A stretch of DNA of 64,000 bases from Sulfopaludibacter sp035606355 (GTDB taxonomy: Bacteria > Acidobacteriota > Terriglobia > Bryobacterales > Bryobacteraceae): positions 100,498 to 164,497 of the forward strand of contig DATNFO010000012.1 of assembly GCA_035606355.1 (NCBI GenBank), in the 5' to 3' direction. Below are positions 44,967-54,900 of the stretch, piece after piece (the stretch's first letter is position 1; each line of letters starts with the position of its first letter). Under the pieces are notes generated by a model that made no database searches, was not told the DNA's origin, and worked only from the letters and a program-made list of their open reading frames with translations. Position numbers and translations under genes: made by a program.

Positions 44967-46253
44967 ATGCGCACTCTTCTCGCCGGGATCCTCCTCGCCG
45001 CCATCGCCACACTTCCCGCTCAGCAGCGGCAGCAGCGCAATCCAGGCCCGCAAGGCAAAATTTTTATCCGAGCCGGGCATCTGGTTGACGTTCGCTCCGG
45101 CCGCCTTCTTGCCGATCAGAAAATACTCATCGAAGGCGACCGCATCGTCGAAGTCGGCCCGAATGTCGCTGCGCCGGCCGACGCCCGGGTGATCGATCTC
45201 AGCCAGTCCACCGTGCTTCCCGGCCTCATTGACGCGCACACGCACGTGCTCCTGCAAGCGCATCCCACGCCGGCCGATTACGACGAGCAACTCATCAAGG
45301 AATCCATCGCGTATCGCGCGATTCGCGCCACCGTCTCCGCGCGCATCGCCCTCGAAAGCGGCTTCACCGCCATCCGCGATCTGGAAACCGAGGGCGCCAT
45401 GTACGCGGATGTCGATGTGAAGACCGCCATCAATCGCGGCGTCATCCCCGGTCCGCGAATGTTCGTAGCGACGCGCTCGCTCGCGCCCACCGGCATGTAT
45501 AACCCGACGCGCTTCTCCTGGGAACTGCCGAATATGCCCACCGGTACGCAATTCGCCGATGGCCCCGACGAGATCCGCCGCGCCGTGAGGGAACAGATCA
45601 AGTACGGCGCCGACTGGATCAAATACTATGCCGATGGCGGCACGCAATTCCGCGATGGCGTCCTGCACTCGCGGCCGAATTATACGGACGAGGAATCCGC
45701 CGCGCTGGTCGCCGAATCCCACCGGCTGGGACACAAAGTTGCCGCGCATGCGGGCGGCAAAGAAGCCATAGAGTCCGCGCTCCGCGCCGGCGTCGATACC
45801 ATCGAGCACGGCAATGGCACGGACGAGGCAATCATTGACATGATGCTCGCCAAAAACGCCGCATGGTGTCCGACGCTCTACATCTACCAGCGCGGGAACC
45901 GCGCCGCGAATTCGGAGCTCTCTCAAATCCGCGCCCGCAATTTCAAACTCGCCGTGCAAAAAGGCGTAAAGATCATCTTCGGCACGGACATTGGAGGCTA
46001 TCCGTGGACCGAGACAGAGACCAAGGAATTTGAGTTGATGGTCAATTGGGGCATGACGCCGATGCAGGCGATCCAATCCGCCACGCTGGCCGCCGCCACC
46101 GCGATTGACCAGCAGAGTAACTTTGGAACCGTGGAAGCAGGGAAGTTCGCGGACCTGGTTGCGGTCTCCGGAGACCCCACGAAGGACATCACGGAGCTGG
46201 AGCGGGTTCAATTCGTGATGAAGGGCGGAGTGGTTTACAAAGGCGCGAAGTAA
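44967..46253 (+). CDS. Exported amidohydrolase (imidazolonepropionase-like)
   Basis: About 428 residues with signal peptide (TLLAGILLAAIATLPA). An amidohydrolase TIM barrel with metal motif GLIDAHTHV, later His in VAAHAGGKEA, and the Asp region IIFGTDIGGYPW; the C-terminus returns to the small beta domain (GTVEAGKFADLVAVSGDP). Exported relatives include prolidase-like and cyclic-dipeptide hydrolases. The substrate is not known. ATG at 44967 is chosen because it starts the signal peptide. Confidence 0.87.
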   Translation: MRTLLAGILLAAIATLPAQQRQQRNPGPQGKIFIRAGHLVDVRSGRLLADQKILIEGDRIVEVGPNVAAPADARVIDLSQSTVLPGLIDAHTHVLLQAHPTPADYDEQLIKESIAYRAIRATVSARIALESGFTAIRDLETEGAMYADVDVKTAINRGVIPGPRMFVATRSLAPTGMYNPTRFSWELPNMPTGTQFADGPDEIRRAVREQIKYGADWIKYYADGGTQFRDGVLHSRPNYTDEESAALVAESHRLGHKVAAHAGGKEAIESALRAGVDTIEHGNGTDEAIIDMMLAKNAAWCPTLYIYQRGNRAANSELSQIRARNFKLAVQKGVKIIFGTDIGGYPWTETETKEFELMVNWGMTPMQAIQSATLAAATAIDQQSNFGTVEAGKFADLVAVSGDPTKDITELERVQFVMKGGVVYKGAK

Positions 46254-46295
46254 TCGCTGCCGCGCAATGCGCTAAAATACCCACTTTGGTCTGAA

Positions 46296-47600
46296 ATGGG
46301 TAACATTATCATCCTGGGCTCCCAGTGGGGAGACGAGGGCAAGGGAAAAATCGTCGATTTATTCTCTGAGCGCTTCGATATTGTCGCGCGCTATCAGGGA
46401 GGCCATAATGCCGGCCACACCGTCTTCATCGGCGAGAAGAAATTCGTCCTCAAACTAATCCCGAGCGGCATCCTCCGCCCGGGCAAGAAAGCCGTCATCG
46501 GCAACGGCCTGGTCGTGGACCCTGCCGCTCTGCTCGCCGAAATCGAGATGCTCGAATCTCTGGGCGTGCAGGTGAAAGGCAACCTGTTCATCAGCAATCG
46601 CGCCCACGTGCTCTTCCCCGCGCATCGCATGATGGAGCGCATGAGCGAAGGGCGTCCCGGCCGCATCTCCATCGGCACCACGTCCCGCGGCATCGGACCG
46701 TGCTATGAAGACAAGATTGCGCGCCGAGGTATACGCATAGCGGACCTGCTGAATCCGGATATTTTCCGCCCGCAATTCGACTCGGTGATGGAAGAGAAGG
46801 CCACCATCGCACGGTCGCTCGGCATCTACGAAGATCTCGATTCCGCCAAAATCCGCGACGAATACGAGCGCTTTGCCGACCGGGTCCGTCCGATGGTCTG
46901 CGATACCGCTCTGCTCCTCAACGAAGCCATTCGCAAGGGCAAGACCGTGCTCTTCGAAGGCGCGCAAGGCAGCATGCTCGACATTGACCACGGCACATAT
47001 CCGTTTGTCACGTCGTCCAGCGCCACCGCCGGCGGAGCCTGCACGGGCACCGGTGTGGCGCCCACCCGCATCTCCGGCGTCATCGGCGTTTCGAAGGCAT
47101 ACATCACACGCGTCGGCGGCGGACCGTTCCCCACCGAAGCCCTCGGCGAAGACGGCGAGCGCATCCGCAAACGCGGAAACGAATTCGGCGCCGTCACCGG
47201 ACGTCCGCGACGCTGCGGCTGGTTTGACGTTCCGCTGCTGCGCTACACGGCCGCGATCAACGGCTTCGATAGCCTCGTCATCACGAAACTGGATGTTCTT
47301 GACGATTTCGATACCATCCCGGTCTGCGTAGCATATCGCTGCGGCGGCCGCGAACTCACGGGCATGCCGCCCACGGTCGCCGAGATCGAACGCATTGAGC
47401 CGGTTTTCGAATCCGTCCCGGGCTGGAAAACCTCCACGTTCGGTATCGATTCGTACGACGCGCTCCCTGCAAAAGCCAAGGAATATCTGGCTTACCTGGA
47501 AGAGCGAACGGGAGTGGAGGCCGGCTGCATCTCCACCGGACCCGAGCGCAATCAAACCATCGTGCGTCCCGGTTCGCGCTTTCAGAAACTGATTTACTAG
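46296..47600 (+). CDS. purA: Adenylosuccinate synthase
   Basis: A 434-residue enzyme joining IMP and aspartate with GTP in AMP synthesis. Motifs: GSQWGDEGKGKIVD at the N-terminus, GGHNAGHT, TSRGIGPCYEDK, LFEGAQGSMLDIDHGTYP and GRPRRCGWFD. Complete and of normal length. TAAAAT lies 17 bases before the ATG, leaving a very short leader without a ribosome binding site. Confidence 0.97.
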   Translation: MGNIIILGSQWGDEGKGKIVDLFSERFDIVARYQGGHNAGHTVFIGEKKFVLKLIPSGILRPGKKAVIGNGLVVDPAALLAEIEMLESLGVQVKGNLFISNRAHVLFPAHRMMERMSEGRPGRISIGTTSRGIGPCYEDKIARRGIRIADLLNPDIFRPQFDSVMEEKATIARSLGIYEDLDSAKIRDEYERFADRVRPMVCDTALLLNEAIRKGKTVLFEGAQGSMLDIDHGTYPFVTSSSATAGGACTGTGVAPTRISGVIGVSKAYITRVGGGPFPTEALGEDGERIRKRGNEFGAVTGRPRRCGWFDVPLLRYTAAINGFDSLVITKLDVLDDFDTIPVCVAYRCGGRELTGMPPTVAEIERIEPVFESVPGWKTSTFGIDSYDALPAKAKEYLAYLEERTGVEAGCISTGPERNQTIVRPGSRFQKLIY

Positions 47601-47642
47601 AACCAGTTATCACTGCGGCACGCAAATTGCACAGTGAGCGGT

Positions 47643-48449
47643 ATGCGATCTCTATTGATCGTTATCGCGACCGCTGCCGTCGGCTTTGCGCAACCGGACG
47701 CTCGCGAACTGGTGCGTCAATCCATTCACAACGGCGAGCGCTCCTGGGCACGGTCCTTCGACTATTTCTGCGAAGAGAACGATGTCACCAAAGAGTACAA
47801 CTCCAATGGCATGGTGAAGAGCGTCGATGAAGACCTCTCGCAGATGATCCCGCTCGGCAATGGGTCATCGTTCCAAATGCCGCTCAAGCATGACAACGAA
47901 CCCGTGACGCCGGCAGTGCGTGCCAAGGCCGAGCACGAACTCGCGTTGCGGCGCGCCGAGACACCCGCGCAGAAACGCCGCCGCTTCCAACGGCTAGTGG
48001 CCGAGCGCTCCTACATGAAAGAAGTCCCTGACGCGTTCAATTTCAAAATTCTGCGTACCGATAATCTGCCCACCGGACCAGCGTGGGTAATCCGCGCCAC
48101 GCCGCGCCCGGGCTATCAAGCCAAGTCGCGCTACTCGCACATGTTTCCCTATATGGAGGGCACTCTGTGGGTCGATAAAAAGGACGTGCAATGGGTGAAA
48201 GCCGACGCCATCGCTACCAGTACAGTCACGTTTGGAGTGTTCATCGCGCGTCTGGCGAAAGGCTCGCACATCATCCTCGAGCAGCAGAAACTCCCGGACG
48301 GAGATTGGGTGCCGGCGAAAATGGAGGCGAGAGCATCCGCGCGCACGTTCGTCTTCTGGCTGCACAACTTCCGTGAGGACGTCACCTACACGAACTACCA
48401 CCTGGGAAACGCCACCAGCGCCAGCCTGCGCGTCAGTAACTCGAAGTAA
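47643..48449 (+). CDS. Secreted protein, tandem paralogue A, unknown function
   Basis: About 268 residues with signal peptide (SLLIVIATAAVGFA). The body has HNGERSWARSFDYFCEEND, an Arg-rich helix (AETPAQKRRRFQRLVAERS), then PDAFNFKILRTDNLPTGPAWVI, PGYQAKSRYSHMFPYMEG, LWVDKKDVQWVKADA. The next gene shows the same order of motifs, so they are tandem paralogues. The beta-rich C-terminal half could be a lipid-binding LolA-like fold, but that is a guess. Confidence 0.7.
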   Translation: MRSLLIVIATAAVGFAQPDARELVRQSIHNGERSWARSFDYFCEENDVTKEYNSNGMVKSVDEDLSQMIPLGNGSSFQMPLKHDNEPVTPAVRAKAEHELALRRAETPAQKRRRFQRLVAERSYMKEVPDAFNFKILRTDNLPTGPAWVIRATPRPGYQAKSRYSHMFPYMEGTLWVDKKDVQWVKADAIATSTVTFGVFIARLAKGSHIILEQQKLPDGDWVPAKMEARASARTFVFWLHNFREDVTYTNYHLGNATSASLRVSNSK

Positions 48450-48452
48450 AAT
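48447..48452 (+). promoter_or_regulatory. -10-like box upstream of tandem paralogue B
   Basis: TAAAAT, 7 bases before the GTG at 48460, overlapping the stop codon of paralogue A. No ribosome binding site intervenes. Confidence 0.4.
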
Positions 48453-48459
48453 AACAGTA

Positions 48460-49281
48460 GTGCGCCAACTCCCCCTCGTCCTCGCAGTTTTACCCTGCCT
48501 TCTTTCGGCGCAGGACGCTCGCGACATCATTCGCCGCGCGGTGGATCTCGATCGCAAGAATCTGGAACAGGCGCGCAATTACACTTACGTGGAGCATCAG
48601 GAAACCCGCATCCTGGATTCCGCCGGGGCACTCAAGGAAAAGAATAGCCGGACTACGGATGTCATCTGGCTCGAAGGCTCGCCATACCGGCAACTGGTCG
48701 CCAAAGACGATAAGCCTCTGCCCTCCACCGACCAGCAAAAGGAAGACGCCAAGTTGCGCTCCGACAAGGAAATCCGCAGCCATGAAACCGCCGCGCAGCG
48801 CAATGAACGCCTCGCTGCCTGGGATCGCCGCCAGGCGCGAATGCATGAACCGCTCAGCGAAGCGCCCGACGCGTTCACCTTTAAACTCGCCGGCGAAGAA
48901 ACTCTGAACGGCCGCGCCGCATGGGTGATCGACGCCGTTCCGGTGCCCGGCTACAAACCGAAGCACCAGTCCTCGCAATATCTGCCGCATGTGAAGGCGC
49001 GTCTCTGGATCGATAAATCCAACTACCAGTGGCTCAAGGCGGACGGCGAAACGCTGGACACCATCGCCTTCGGAGCCTTCCTGGTCCGCGTCGCCAAAGG
49101 CACGCACATCGTGATGGAACAGGCGCCCGTGGACGCGCAGGCGTGGATGCTAACGCGCGTCTCACTCCGCGGCTCTGTGCGCATCGCGCTCGTCAAGGTA
49201 ATCCACGGCACGTTCGACTTCGCGTGGACCGATTTCAAGAGGGCCCCGGCCGAGCAGCACCAGGCCACCGCGGCGCAATAA
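48460..49281 (+). CDS. Secreted protein, tandem paralogue B, unknown function
   Basis: About 273 residues with signal peptide (RQLPLVLAVLPCLLSA) and the same motif order as paralogue A: VDLDRKNLEQARNYTYVEHQE, ETAAQRNERLAAWDRR, PDAFTFKLAGEETLNGRAAWVID, PGYKPKHQSSQYLPHVKA, LWIDKSNYQWLKADG. GTG at 48460 starts the signal peptide. A start at 48232 would be a shadow of gene A. Its TAA stop overlaps the ATG of the AddB-like gene (TAATG). Confidence 0.7.
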   Translation: MRQLPLVLAVLPCLLSAQDARDIIRRAVDLDRKNLEQARNYTYVEHQETRILDSAGALKEKNSRTTDVIWLEGSPYRQLVAKDDKPLPSTDQQKEDAKLRSDKEIRSHETAAQRNERLAAWDRRQARMHEPLSEAPDAFTFKLAGEETLNGRAAWVIDAVPVPGYKPKHQSSQYLPHVKARLWIDKSNYQWLKADGETLDTIAFGAFLVRVAKGTHIVMEQAPVDAQAWMLTRVSLRGSVRIALVKVIHGTFDFAWTDFKRAPAEQHQATAAQ

Positions 49282-51971
49282 TGCGGCTGCTCACGGGGCC
49301 CGCGGGATCGGGCAAAACAGCATTCGTTCTGGACGCATTGCGGACTGCGTTGCGCGGCGGCAATGACCGCGTCCGTCTTCTGGTGCCCACCGCGACCATG
49401 GCGCGGCACCTGCAAAACCGCCTCGCGCGAGAAGGCTTCGTCCTGCGCCGCTCGCACGTCCAGACGCTCAACAAGTTCGTCGATACGTACGCCTCCGATC
49501 TCGCGCAGGTTCCGGATACCGTCCTGCATCTCATCGTCGAACAGGCCGTTCGCCGTGTAGGCCGGCCCGAATTCGCGGAGGTTGGCGGCCTGCACGGCTT
49601 CTGTGCTTCGCTTACGAAAGTGGTTCAGGAGTTTGCATCCGCCGGTTGCGACAGCACCCGGCTCGCCGGGCATCTCCCCCAGGCGCCCCTCGCCGCCCCT
49701 TTCCTTGCCGTCTATCGGGAAGTGGATCGAGACCTGGCGGCGCGCGGACTCGCGCTGCGCTCCACGCGTCTTTCCAGGGCCGCGGCGCGCATCGCCGCGG
49801 ACGGCGTCGCCGGCATCGAGCACATCTGGATCGACGGCTTCCACGCCCTCCCCGATCCCGAACTCGAATTCATCTCCGCACTCGGCAAGCATGTGGACAT
49901 CACAGTCACCGTCGCCGAGAACAATGCCACTGCGCCAACGCGCGCGCGTCTCCGCGAACGCGGTTTTCAGCAGGAACGCGCCGGCCTGGCGCGCTCCACG
50001 CCCGCGCTACAACTCGTCAAAGCGCCCGGTCTCGAACGCGAAGCCGAAGAGATCGCGCGCCAGGTGCTCGCGCAAGTCGCCGCAGGCAGACCGTTCCGCG
50101 AAATGGGCATCGTGGTCCGCTCCGCCGAATCCTACGTTCCGATCCTGCGGTCCACGCTGGAGCGTTTCGGCATCCCGGCCGGGTTCTACTTTGACGAGCC
50201 GCTCGATCGTCACCCGGCGGTTCGCTTCCTCTCCGGCATTCTCGATGCCATGCTCGGCGGCTGGGACCACGAACAGACGCTCGCGGCGGTCCTGCTCGCG
50301 CCTCGCTATGCCGATTCCGGCACCATGGATCGCTTCCACTTCACGGTGCGCGAGCAACTCCCGAACCAGGGACTAGGCGCGCTTGAAGCGCTGCTCCTCA
50401 ATCATCCTTCGAACGAGCGGCTGCTCCACTTCCTGCAATCTCTCGCCGCGCTCGAGGAATGGCGGAATCTGGCGCTGTGTCCGGCAGACTGGGCCGGGCG
50501 CGTCCAGACACTGCGCGATTTGTTCCGCCCCGCGCGACCCGAATCGCCCATCTCGCACGAACTCGCCCTGGCCTTCCGCAGCCAAGCCGAAGTGCTTGAC
50601 GAATTCCGCAAGGCGGTAGAGGAAGCGGCTCTCGCGCTCCCGGCGGCACAGAGCATCGAGCTCCCCGAATTCTGGCGCACCGTAAAAAGTGTTCTTCGCC
50701 TCAAGCCGCTGCGGCTCGAGGACGCGCGCCGCAACGTGGTCCACGTTATCAGCGCGCACGAGGCCCGCCAGTGGGCACTGCCCGTCGTCTTCATATGCGG
50801 AATGGTGGAAAAGCAGTTCCCCCGCTTTCACCAGCAGGACCCGTTCTTTCCCGATGCCGCGCGCTGCGCCCTCAACGCCGCGGGCATCCGCGTCCGCACC
50901 ACTGCGGAATTCGAGATCGAAGAGCGCGCGCTTTTCGAAGCCGCTATCAGCCGCGCCGGCATTCTCACCGTCCTCACCTGCCCGGAATTCGACGCGCGCG
51001 GCGATCGCCTGCTCCCTTCGCTTTACCTCGAAGATCTGTTCCTGCCCGCCTCCGAGGCGCCCTCCGTTCGTCCCGCTCCACGACGCCCTCTGACGCTTGC
51101 CCAACCGGCGGCAATCGGCGCCCCCGCGGCACTCGAATACCTCGCCACCCGCAGCGCGAAGATCTCTCCGAGCGCGGTGGAAGCGTACCTCCAATGCGCG
51201 TTCCAGTATTTCGGACGCCAGACGCTCCGCCTTCGCCCCGCGCCCAAGCGCCCCCAGGAGCGTCTCGATTTCCTCACGGGCGGCATCGTCATCCATGAGG
51301 TTCTGCGCCAGTGGTGGCCGGATCGCTCGCAGAATATCGAGACGCTGCTCGATGCCGAGTTCCAGCGCATCGTCGCGGAGAAACATATTCCGCAGGCCTA
51401 CCGCACTGAGCGCATGCGCAATGCCATGCTCGAGGACCTGCGCGCCTTCGCCGCCGATGATCAGTGGCCCGCCGGCTACACGTCGCGCACGGAGCTCGAC
51501 TTCACCTTTCCGCTCGGGCCCATTGAAATTCGCGGCAAAATTGATCGACTCGATACCGCTCCCGATGGCCGCGCCTTCGTGATTGACTACAAATACTCCG
51601 CGGCCAAGACCACGAAATCAAAACGCACCAACGAAAACCTGGTGCAGGCGCCAATCTATCTCATGGCCGCCGAACGCTGCTTCGGCCTGCGCCCCGCCGG
51701 CATGTTTTACATCGGCCTCAAGCCCAAGCCCCTGTACGTGGGCTGGAGCGATCCGCCGCTGCTGGATTCCGAGCCGCTCCCCGAAGATTGGCTGCCCAAA
51801 GCCGAAGCGCTCGTCTTTGAGGTGGTTTCGCAGATCCGCGCCGGCCGCATCGAAGTGCTGCCTGCCGACCCCGGCAACTGCCGGTATTGCGATTTTCGCG
51901 ACGCCTGCCGCGTGCGCACCGCCGAAGCGGACGTGGAAGTCGAAGGCGGCGCAGCGGCGGAGGGCGCATGA
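49281..51971 (+). CDS. addB: AddB-like helicase-nuclease subunit
   Basis: An 896-residue protein. Walker A GPAGSGKT lies at residues 6-13; a UvrD-like superfamily I helicase core runs to about 620. A C-terminal PD-(D/E)XK nuclease has catalytic region FVIDYKYSA near 770. Iron-sulphur cysteines are one in AYLQCAFQYF near 638 and CRYCDFRDAC near 866. This is the AddB layout, a partner of AddA in double-strand-break end resection. The start at 49281 matches the Walker A position. It overlaps the AddA-like gene by 4 bases. Confidence 0.85.
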   Translation: MRLLTGPAGSGKTAFVLDALRTALRGGNDRVRLLVPTATMARHLQNRLAREGFVLRRSHVQTLNKFVDTYASDLAQVPDTVLHLIVEQAVRRVGRPEFAEVGGLHGFCASLTKVVQEFASAGCDSTRLAGHLPQAPLAAPFLAVYREVDRDLAARGLALRSTRLSRAAARIAADGVAGIEHIWIDGFHALPDPELEFISALGKHVDITVTVAENNATAPTRARLRERGFQQERAGLARSTPALQLVKAPGLEREAEEIARQVLAQVAAGRPFREMGIVVRSAESYVPILRSTLERFGIPAGFYFDEPLDRHPAVRFLSGILDAMLGGWDHEQTLAAVLLAPRYADSGTMDRFHFTVREQLPNQGLGALEALLLNHPSNERLLHFLQSLAALEEWRNLALCPADWAGRVQTLRDLFRPARPESPISHELALAFRSQAEVLDEFRKAVEEAALALPAAQSIELPEFWRTVKSVLRLKPLRLEDARRNVVHVISAHEARQWALPVVFICGMVEKQFPRFHQQDPFFPDAARCALNAAGIRVRTTAEFEIEERALFEAAISRAGILTVLTCPEFDARGDRLLPSLYLEDLFLPASEAPSVRPAPRRPLTLAQPAAIGAPAALEYLATRSAKISPSAVEAYLQCAFQYFGRQTLRLRPAPKRPQERLDFLTGGIVIHEVLRQWWPDRSQNIETLLDAEFQRIVAEKHIPQAYRTERMRNAMLEDLRAFAADDQWPAGYTSRTELDFTFPLGPIEIRGKIDRLDTAPDGRAFVIDYKYSAAKTTKSKRTNENLVQAPIYLMAAERCFGLRPAGMFYIGLKPKPLYVGWSDPPLLDSEPLPEDWLPKAEALVFEVVSQIRAGRIEVLPADPGNCRYCDFRDACRVRTAEADVEVEGGAAAEGA

Positions 51972-54900
51972 GCGAAACCAGGTTCACGCCCGAACAGCAG
52001 GCCGCGATCGACGTCTCCGGTCCGTTGCTCGATACCTGCGTCGTCGCCGGCCCCGGCTCCGGCAAGACCACCGTCCTCGTCGAGTACTTCCGGGGACTGG
52101 TCGCAGCGGGGATAGACCCGCAGCGCGTACTCGCGATCACGTTCACGGAAAAAGCCGCGGCCAACATGCGCAAGAAACTGGCGGCTGCGTTTCAGGAATC
52201 GCCGTCCACGCGTGCCAAACTCGAGCGCGCGTGGGTCTCTACCGTTCACGGATTTTGTGCGCGCCTGCTGAAGGAAAACGCGGTTTTCGCGGGCGTCGAT
52301 CCGGAATTCTATGTCGCCGGCGAGCGCGAATCCTGGCGGCGCCAGCAGGAGTGCATGGATGAGGCGATGGACAGCCTCTTTCAGGAGCGTCCCGCCGGAG
52401 TTCGCGCGCTGGTGCGCGCCCTTTCGTCCATCGATTTCGAAACAGCGGTGCTCAACGCGTATGATGCCATGCGCGGAGCCGGTGTAAGGATTACGGATCT
52501 CGATCGCTACCCCGTGCCTGCGGGCGTCACGCTCGGCGATATCGCCGCGACGTCGCGCGCCATCAAGGCCGAGCCCGTCACCGATTGGAAGCTGCCGCAG
52601 CGCCAGGAATTGAGTGACGCCCTGGAATCCGCCGAACGCATCGTGAGCGCCCGCACGCCGCTTGAGGCGCTGCACGCCGTCGCCGCGTTCACCTGCAATC
52701 TGAGAAGCTGCAAGCGAAATACCGGCGCATACAACCTGCTCAAGCACCTCAAGGACGAGCAGCTCAAGAGCCTCGAATACACGCTCGTGACCGGGCACTT
52801 TCAGCGCGAGCGCGAACTGCTGATCGAGATTCTCCGCCGGTTCGACGCTGCATATCGCACTCGCAAGACTGCCGCCGGCGCGCTCGACTTCGCCGATCTT
52901 GAAGAGTTCGCCGTCCGCCTGCTGGAAAGCCGGGCGGATGTTCGCGAGCGCATCCGCGCGCAATTCGACCGCATTCTGATGGACGAATTCCAGGACACGA
53001 ACGGACAACAGTCGCGCCTTCTCGAGCTCGTGCGGCCGCCGGATGCTTTCTATGCGGTCGGCGATATCAACCAGTCCATCTTCGGCTTCCGTCATGCCGA
53101 CCCGAGCGGCTTCGACCAGTACCGCCAGACCGTGCAGGCCACCGGACGGCGCGTGGTCCCGCTCACCGCGAATTTCCGCAGCCGCGCGCAGATTTTGAGC
53201 GCCGTCGAAACCGTCCTCGATGGGCAGCCCGGCATTGAGCCGCGCCGCCTGGTGCCCGGCCGCGAATTCGAAAGCAGCCGCAATCTCTGTGTGGACGTGA
53301 TGGCGCTCCCCGAGCCTGAGCTCGAAGCGCAGTGGGTCGCGCGGCGGATCGCCGAATTCAGCGGGGAGTTCGAGCTGCGTGAAATCGCGGTCCTGGTGCG
53401 CAACACCGAGGTGCTCGGCGATTTCACCACGGCTTTCGATGCGGCCGCTATCCCTTACGTCGTGAACCGCGGCAAAGGCTTCTATGAATCGCGCGAAGTG
53501 AATGACCTGGTCCATCTGCTGCGCGTCATCGCCAACCCGCGCGATGAAATCTCGCTGGCGACTGTGTTGCGCTCGCCGCTCGTCTGCGCCGGCGATGAAG
53601 CCCTGCTTGCGCTGCGTGTCGTCTCGCCTTCGGGTAATATGGGCGGCGCTTTCATGCGGCTCAGCTCCGAAATGGCGGCGTCTTTCCACGCTGCCGATTG
53701 GGACAAGCTCACGCGTTTTCGCAAGCGCCTCGGCGAGTGGCGCATTCGCCGCGAGTACTGTTCGTTCGATCGCCTTCTGCTCGCCGCCATGGACGATTGC
53801 GGTTACCAGCCGGAAAACGGCGCGCGCGGCGCCGCCAATATCGATAAGTTCCTTTCGCATGCCCGCGAAGCCTCCGCCCGCATGTCGCTGGACGAGTTCA
53901 TCGCCGAACTCGCCTTGCTGAGGGCGACCAATCCGCGCGAGCCCGATGCTCCGCCCGAAGATGCGGCCAACGCGGTGCAGATTATGACTGTGCATTCGGC
54001 GAAAGGCCTCGAATTTCCGGTGGTGTTTGTCGCCGCCATGCACAAGGGCGTGGAAAGCAATCCCCCGGTGGTCGCGTTCTCGCGGCATTTCGGTCTGGGC
54101 GCCCGCTGGCGGAGCCCCGCTGTTCGCAAAGATAAAGACGATCTCTACCAGCACGCATTGCGCGGCGAATGGAAAAAGCGCGAGACCGAGGAGAGCAATC
54201 GTCTACTGTACGTAGCGATGACGCGCGCCGAGCAGCACCTGGTTCTTAGCTACGCCGGCAAGCCCGCGGAGTGGGCCAAGACTCTTGTGGAGAGTCTCGA
54301 TTTCGACCCCGCCGCGGAACGCGAGCAGGTCCTCACACGACACGCGCCCGATGGCGCGGAGTGGGATTTCCGCCTGCTGGTTACGGCGAAGCCGCCTGAT
54401 CTGTTGACGGTGCGCGCGGAAACCGCTGTCACCGCTTCCGCCACGCTGCTGCCCGCGCCGCCGACCACCGGGCAGCAGGACACGAACGCCACGGTTACGG
54501 ACCTCCGCCTCTTTTCCAAGTGCCCGCGCGAATACTTTCTGGGGCAGTACCTGGGCTTCCAAGGCCGGAAACAGAAACCCGCGGAGTCCGCCGGCCTATC
54601 GGCGGCCGAGCTGGGGACGCAGGTTCACGCGCTCCTGGCCGGCACGCCGGTTCCGGAGCCGGATGCCGAAGCCGTGCGCCTCGCCGGCGTCTTCCGCAGC
54701 AGTCCGCTCGCCCGCCGGGTCGAAGCGGCGGCGCGGGTCGAGCGCGAATACGATTTTCTGATTGCGCTGGAAGGCATCGTGGTTCAAGGTCAGATCGATT
54801 TGTGGTTTGAAGAGAATGGGGAGATTGAGATCGTCGATTACAAGACCGACGCCGTCAGCGCGACCGAGGCCCACAAGAGAGCCGCGGATTACGCCCTGCA

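Noticed and set aside
51707..54154. A very long (815-residue) minus-strand ORF opposite addB/addA
   Set aside because: It is antisense to two strong helicase genes and low-complexity in Arg/His/Gln; GC-rich codon use keeps this antisense frame free of stops.
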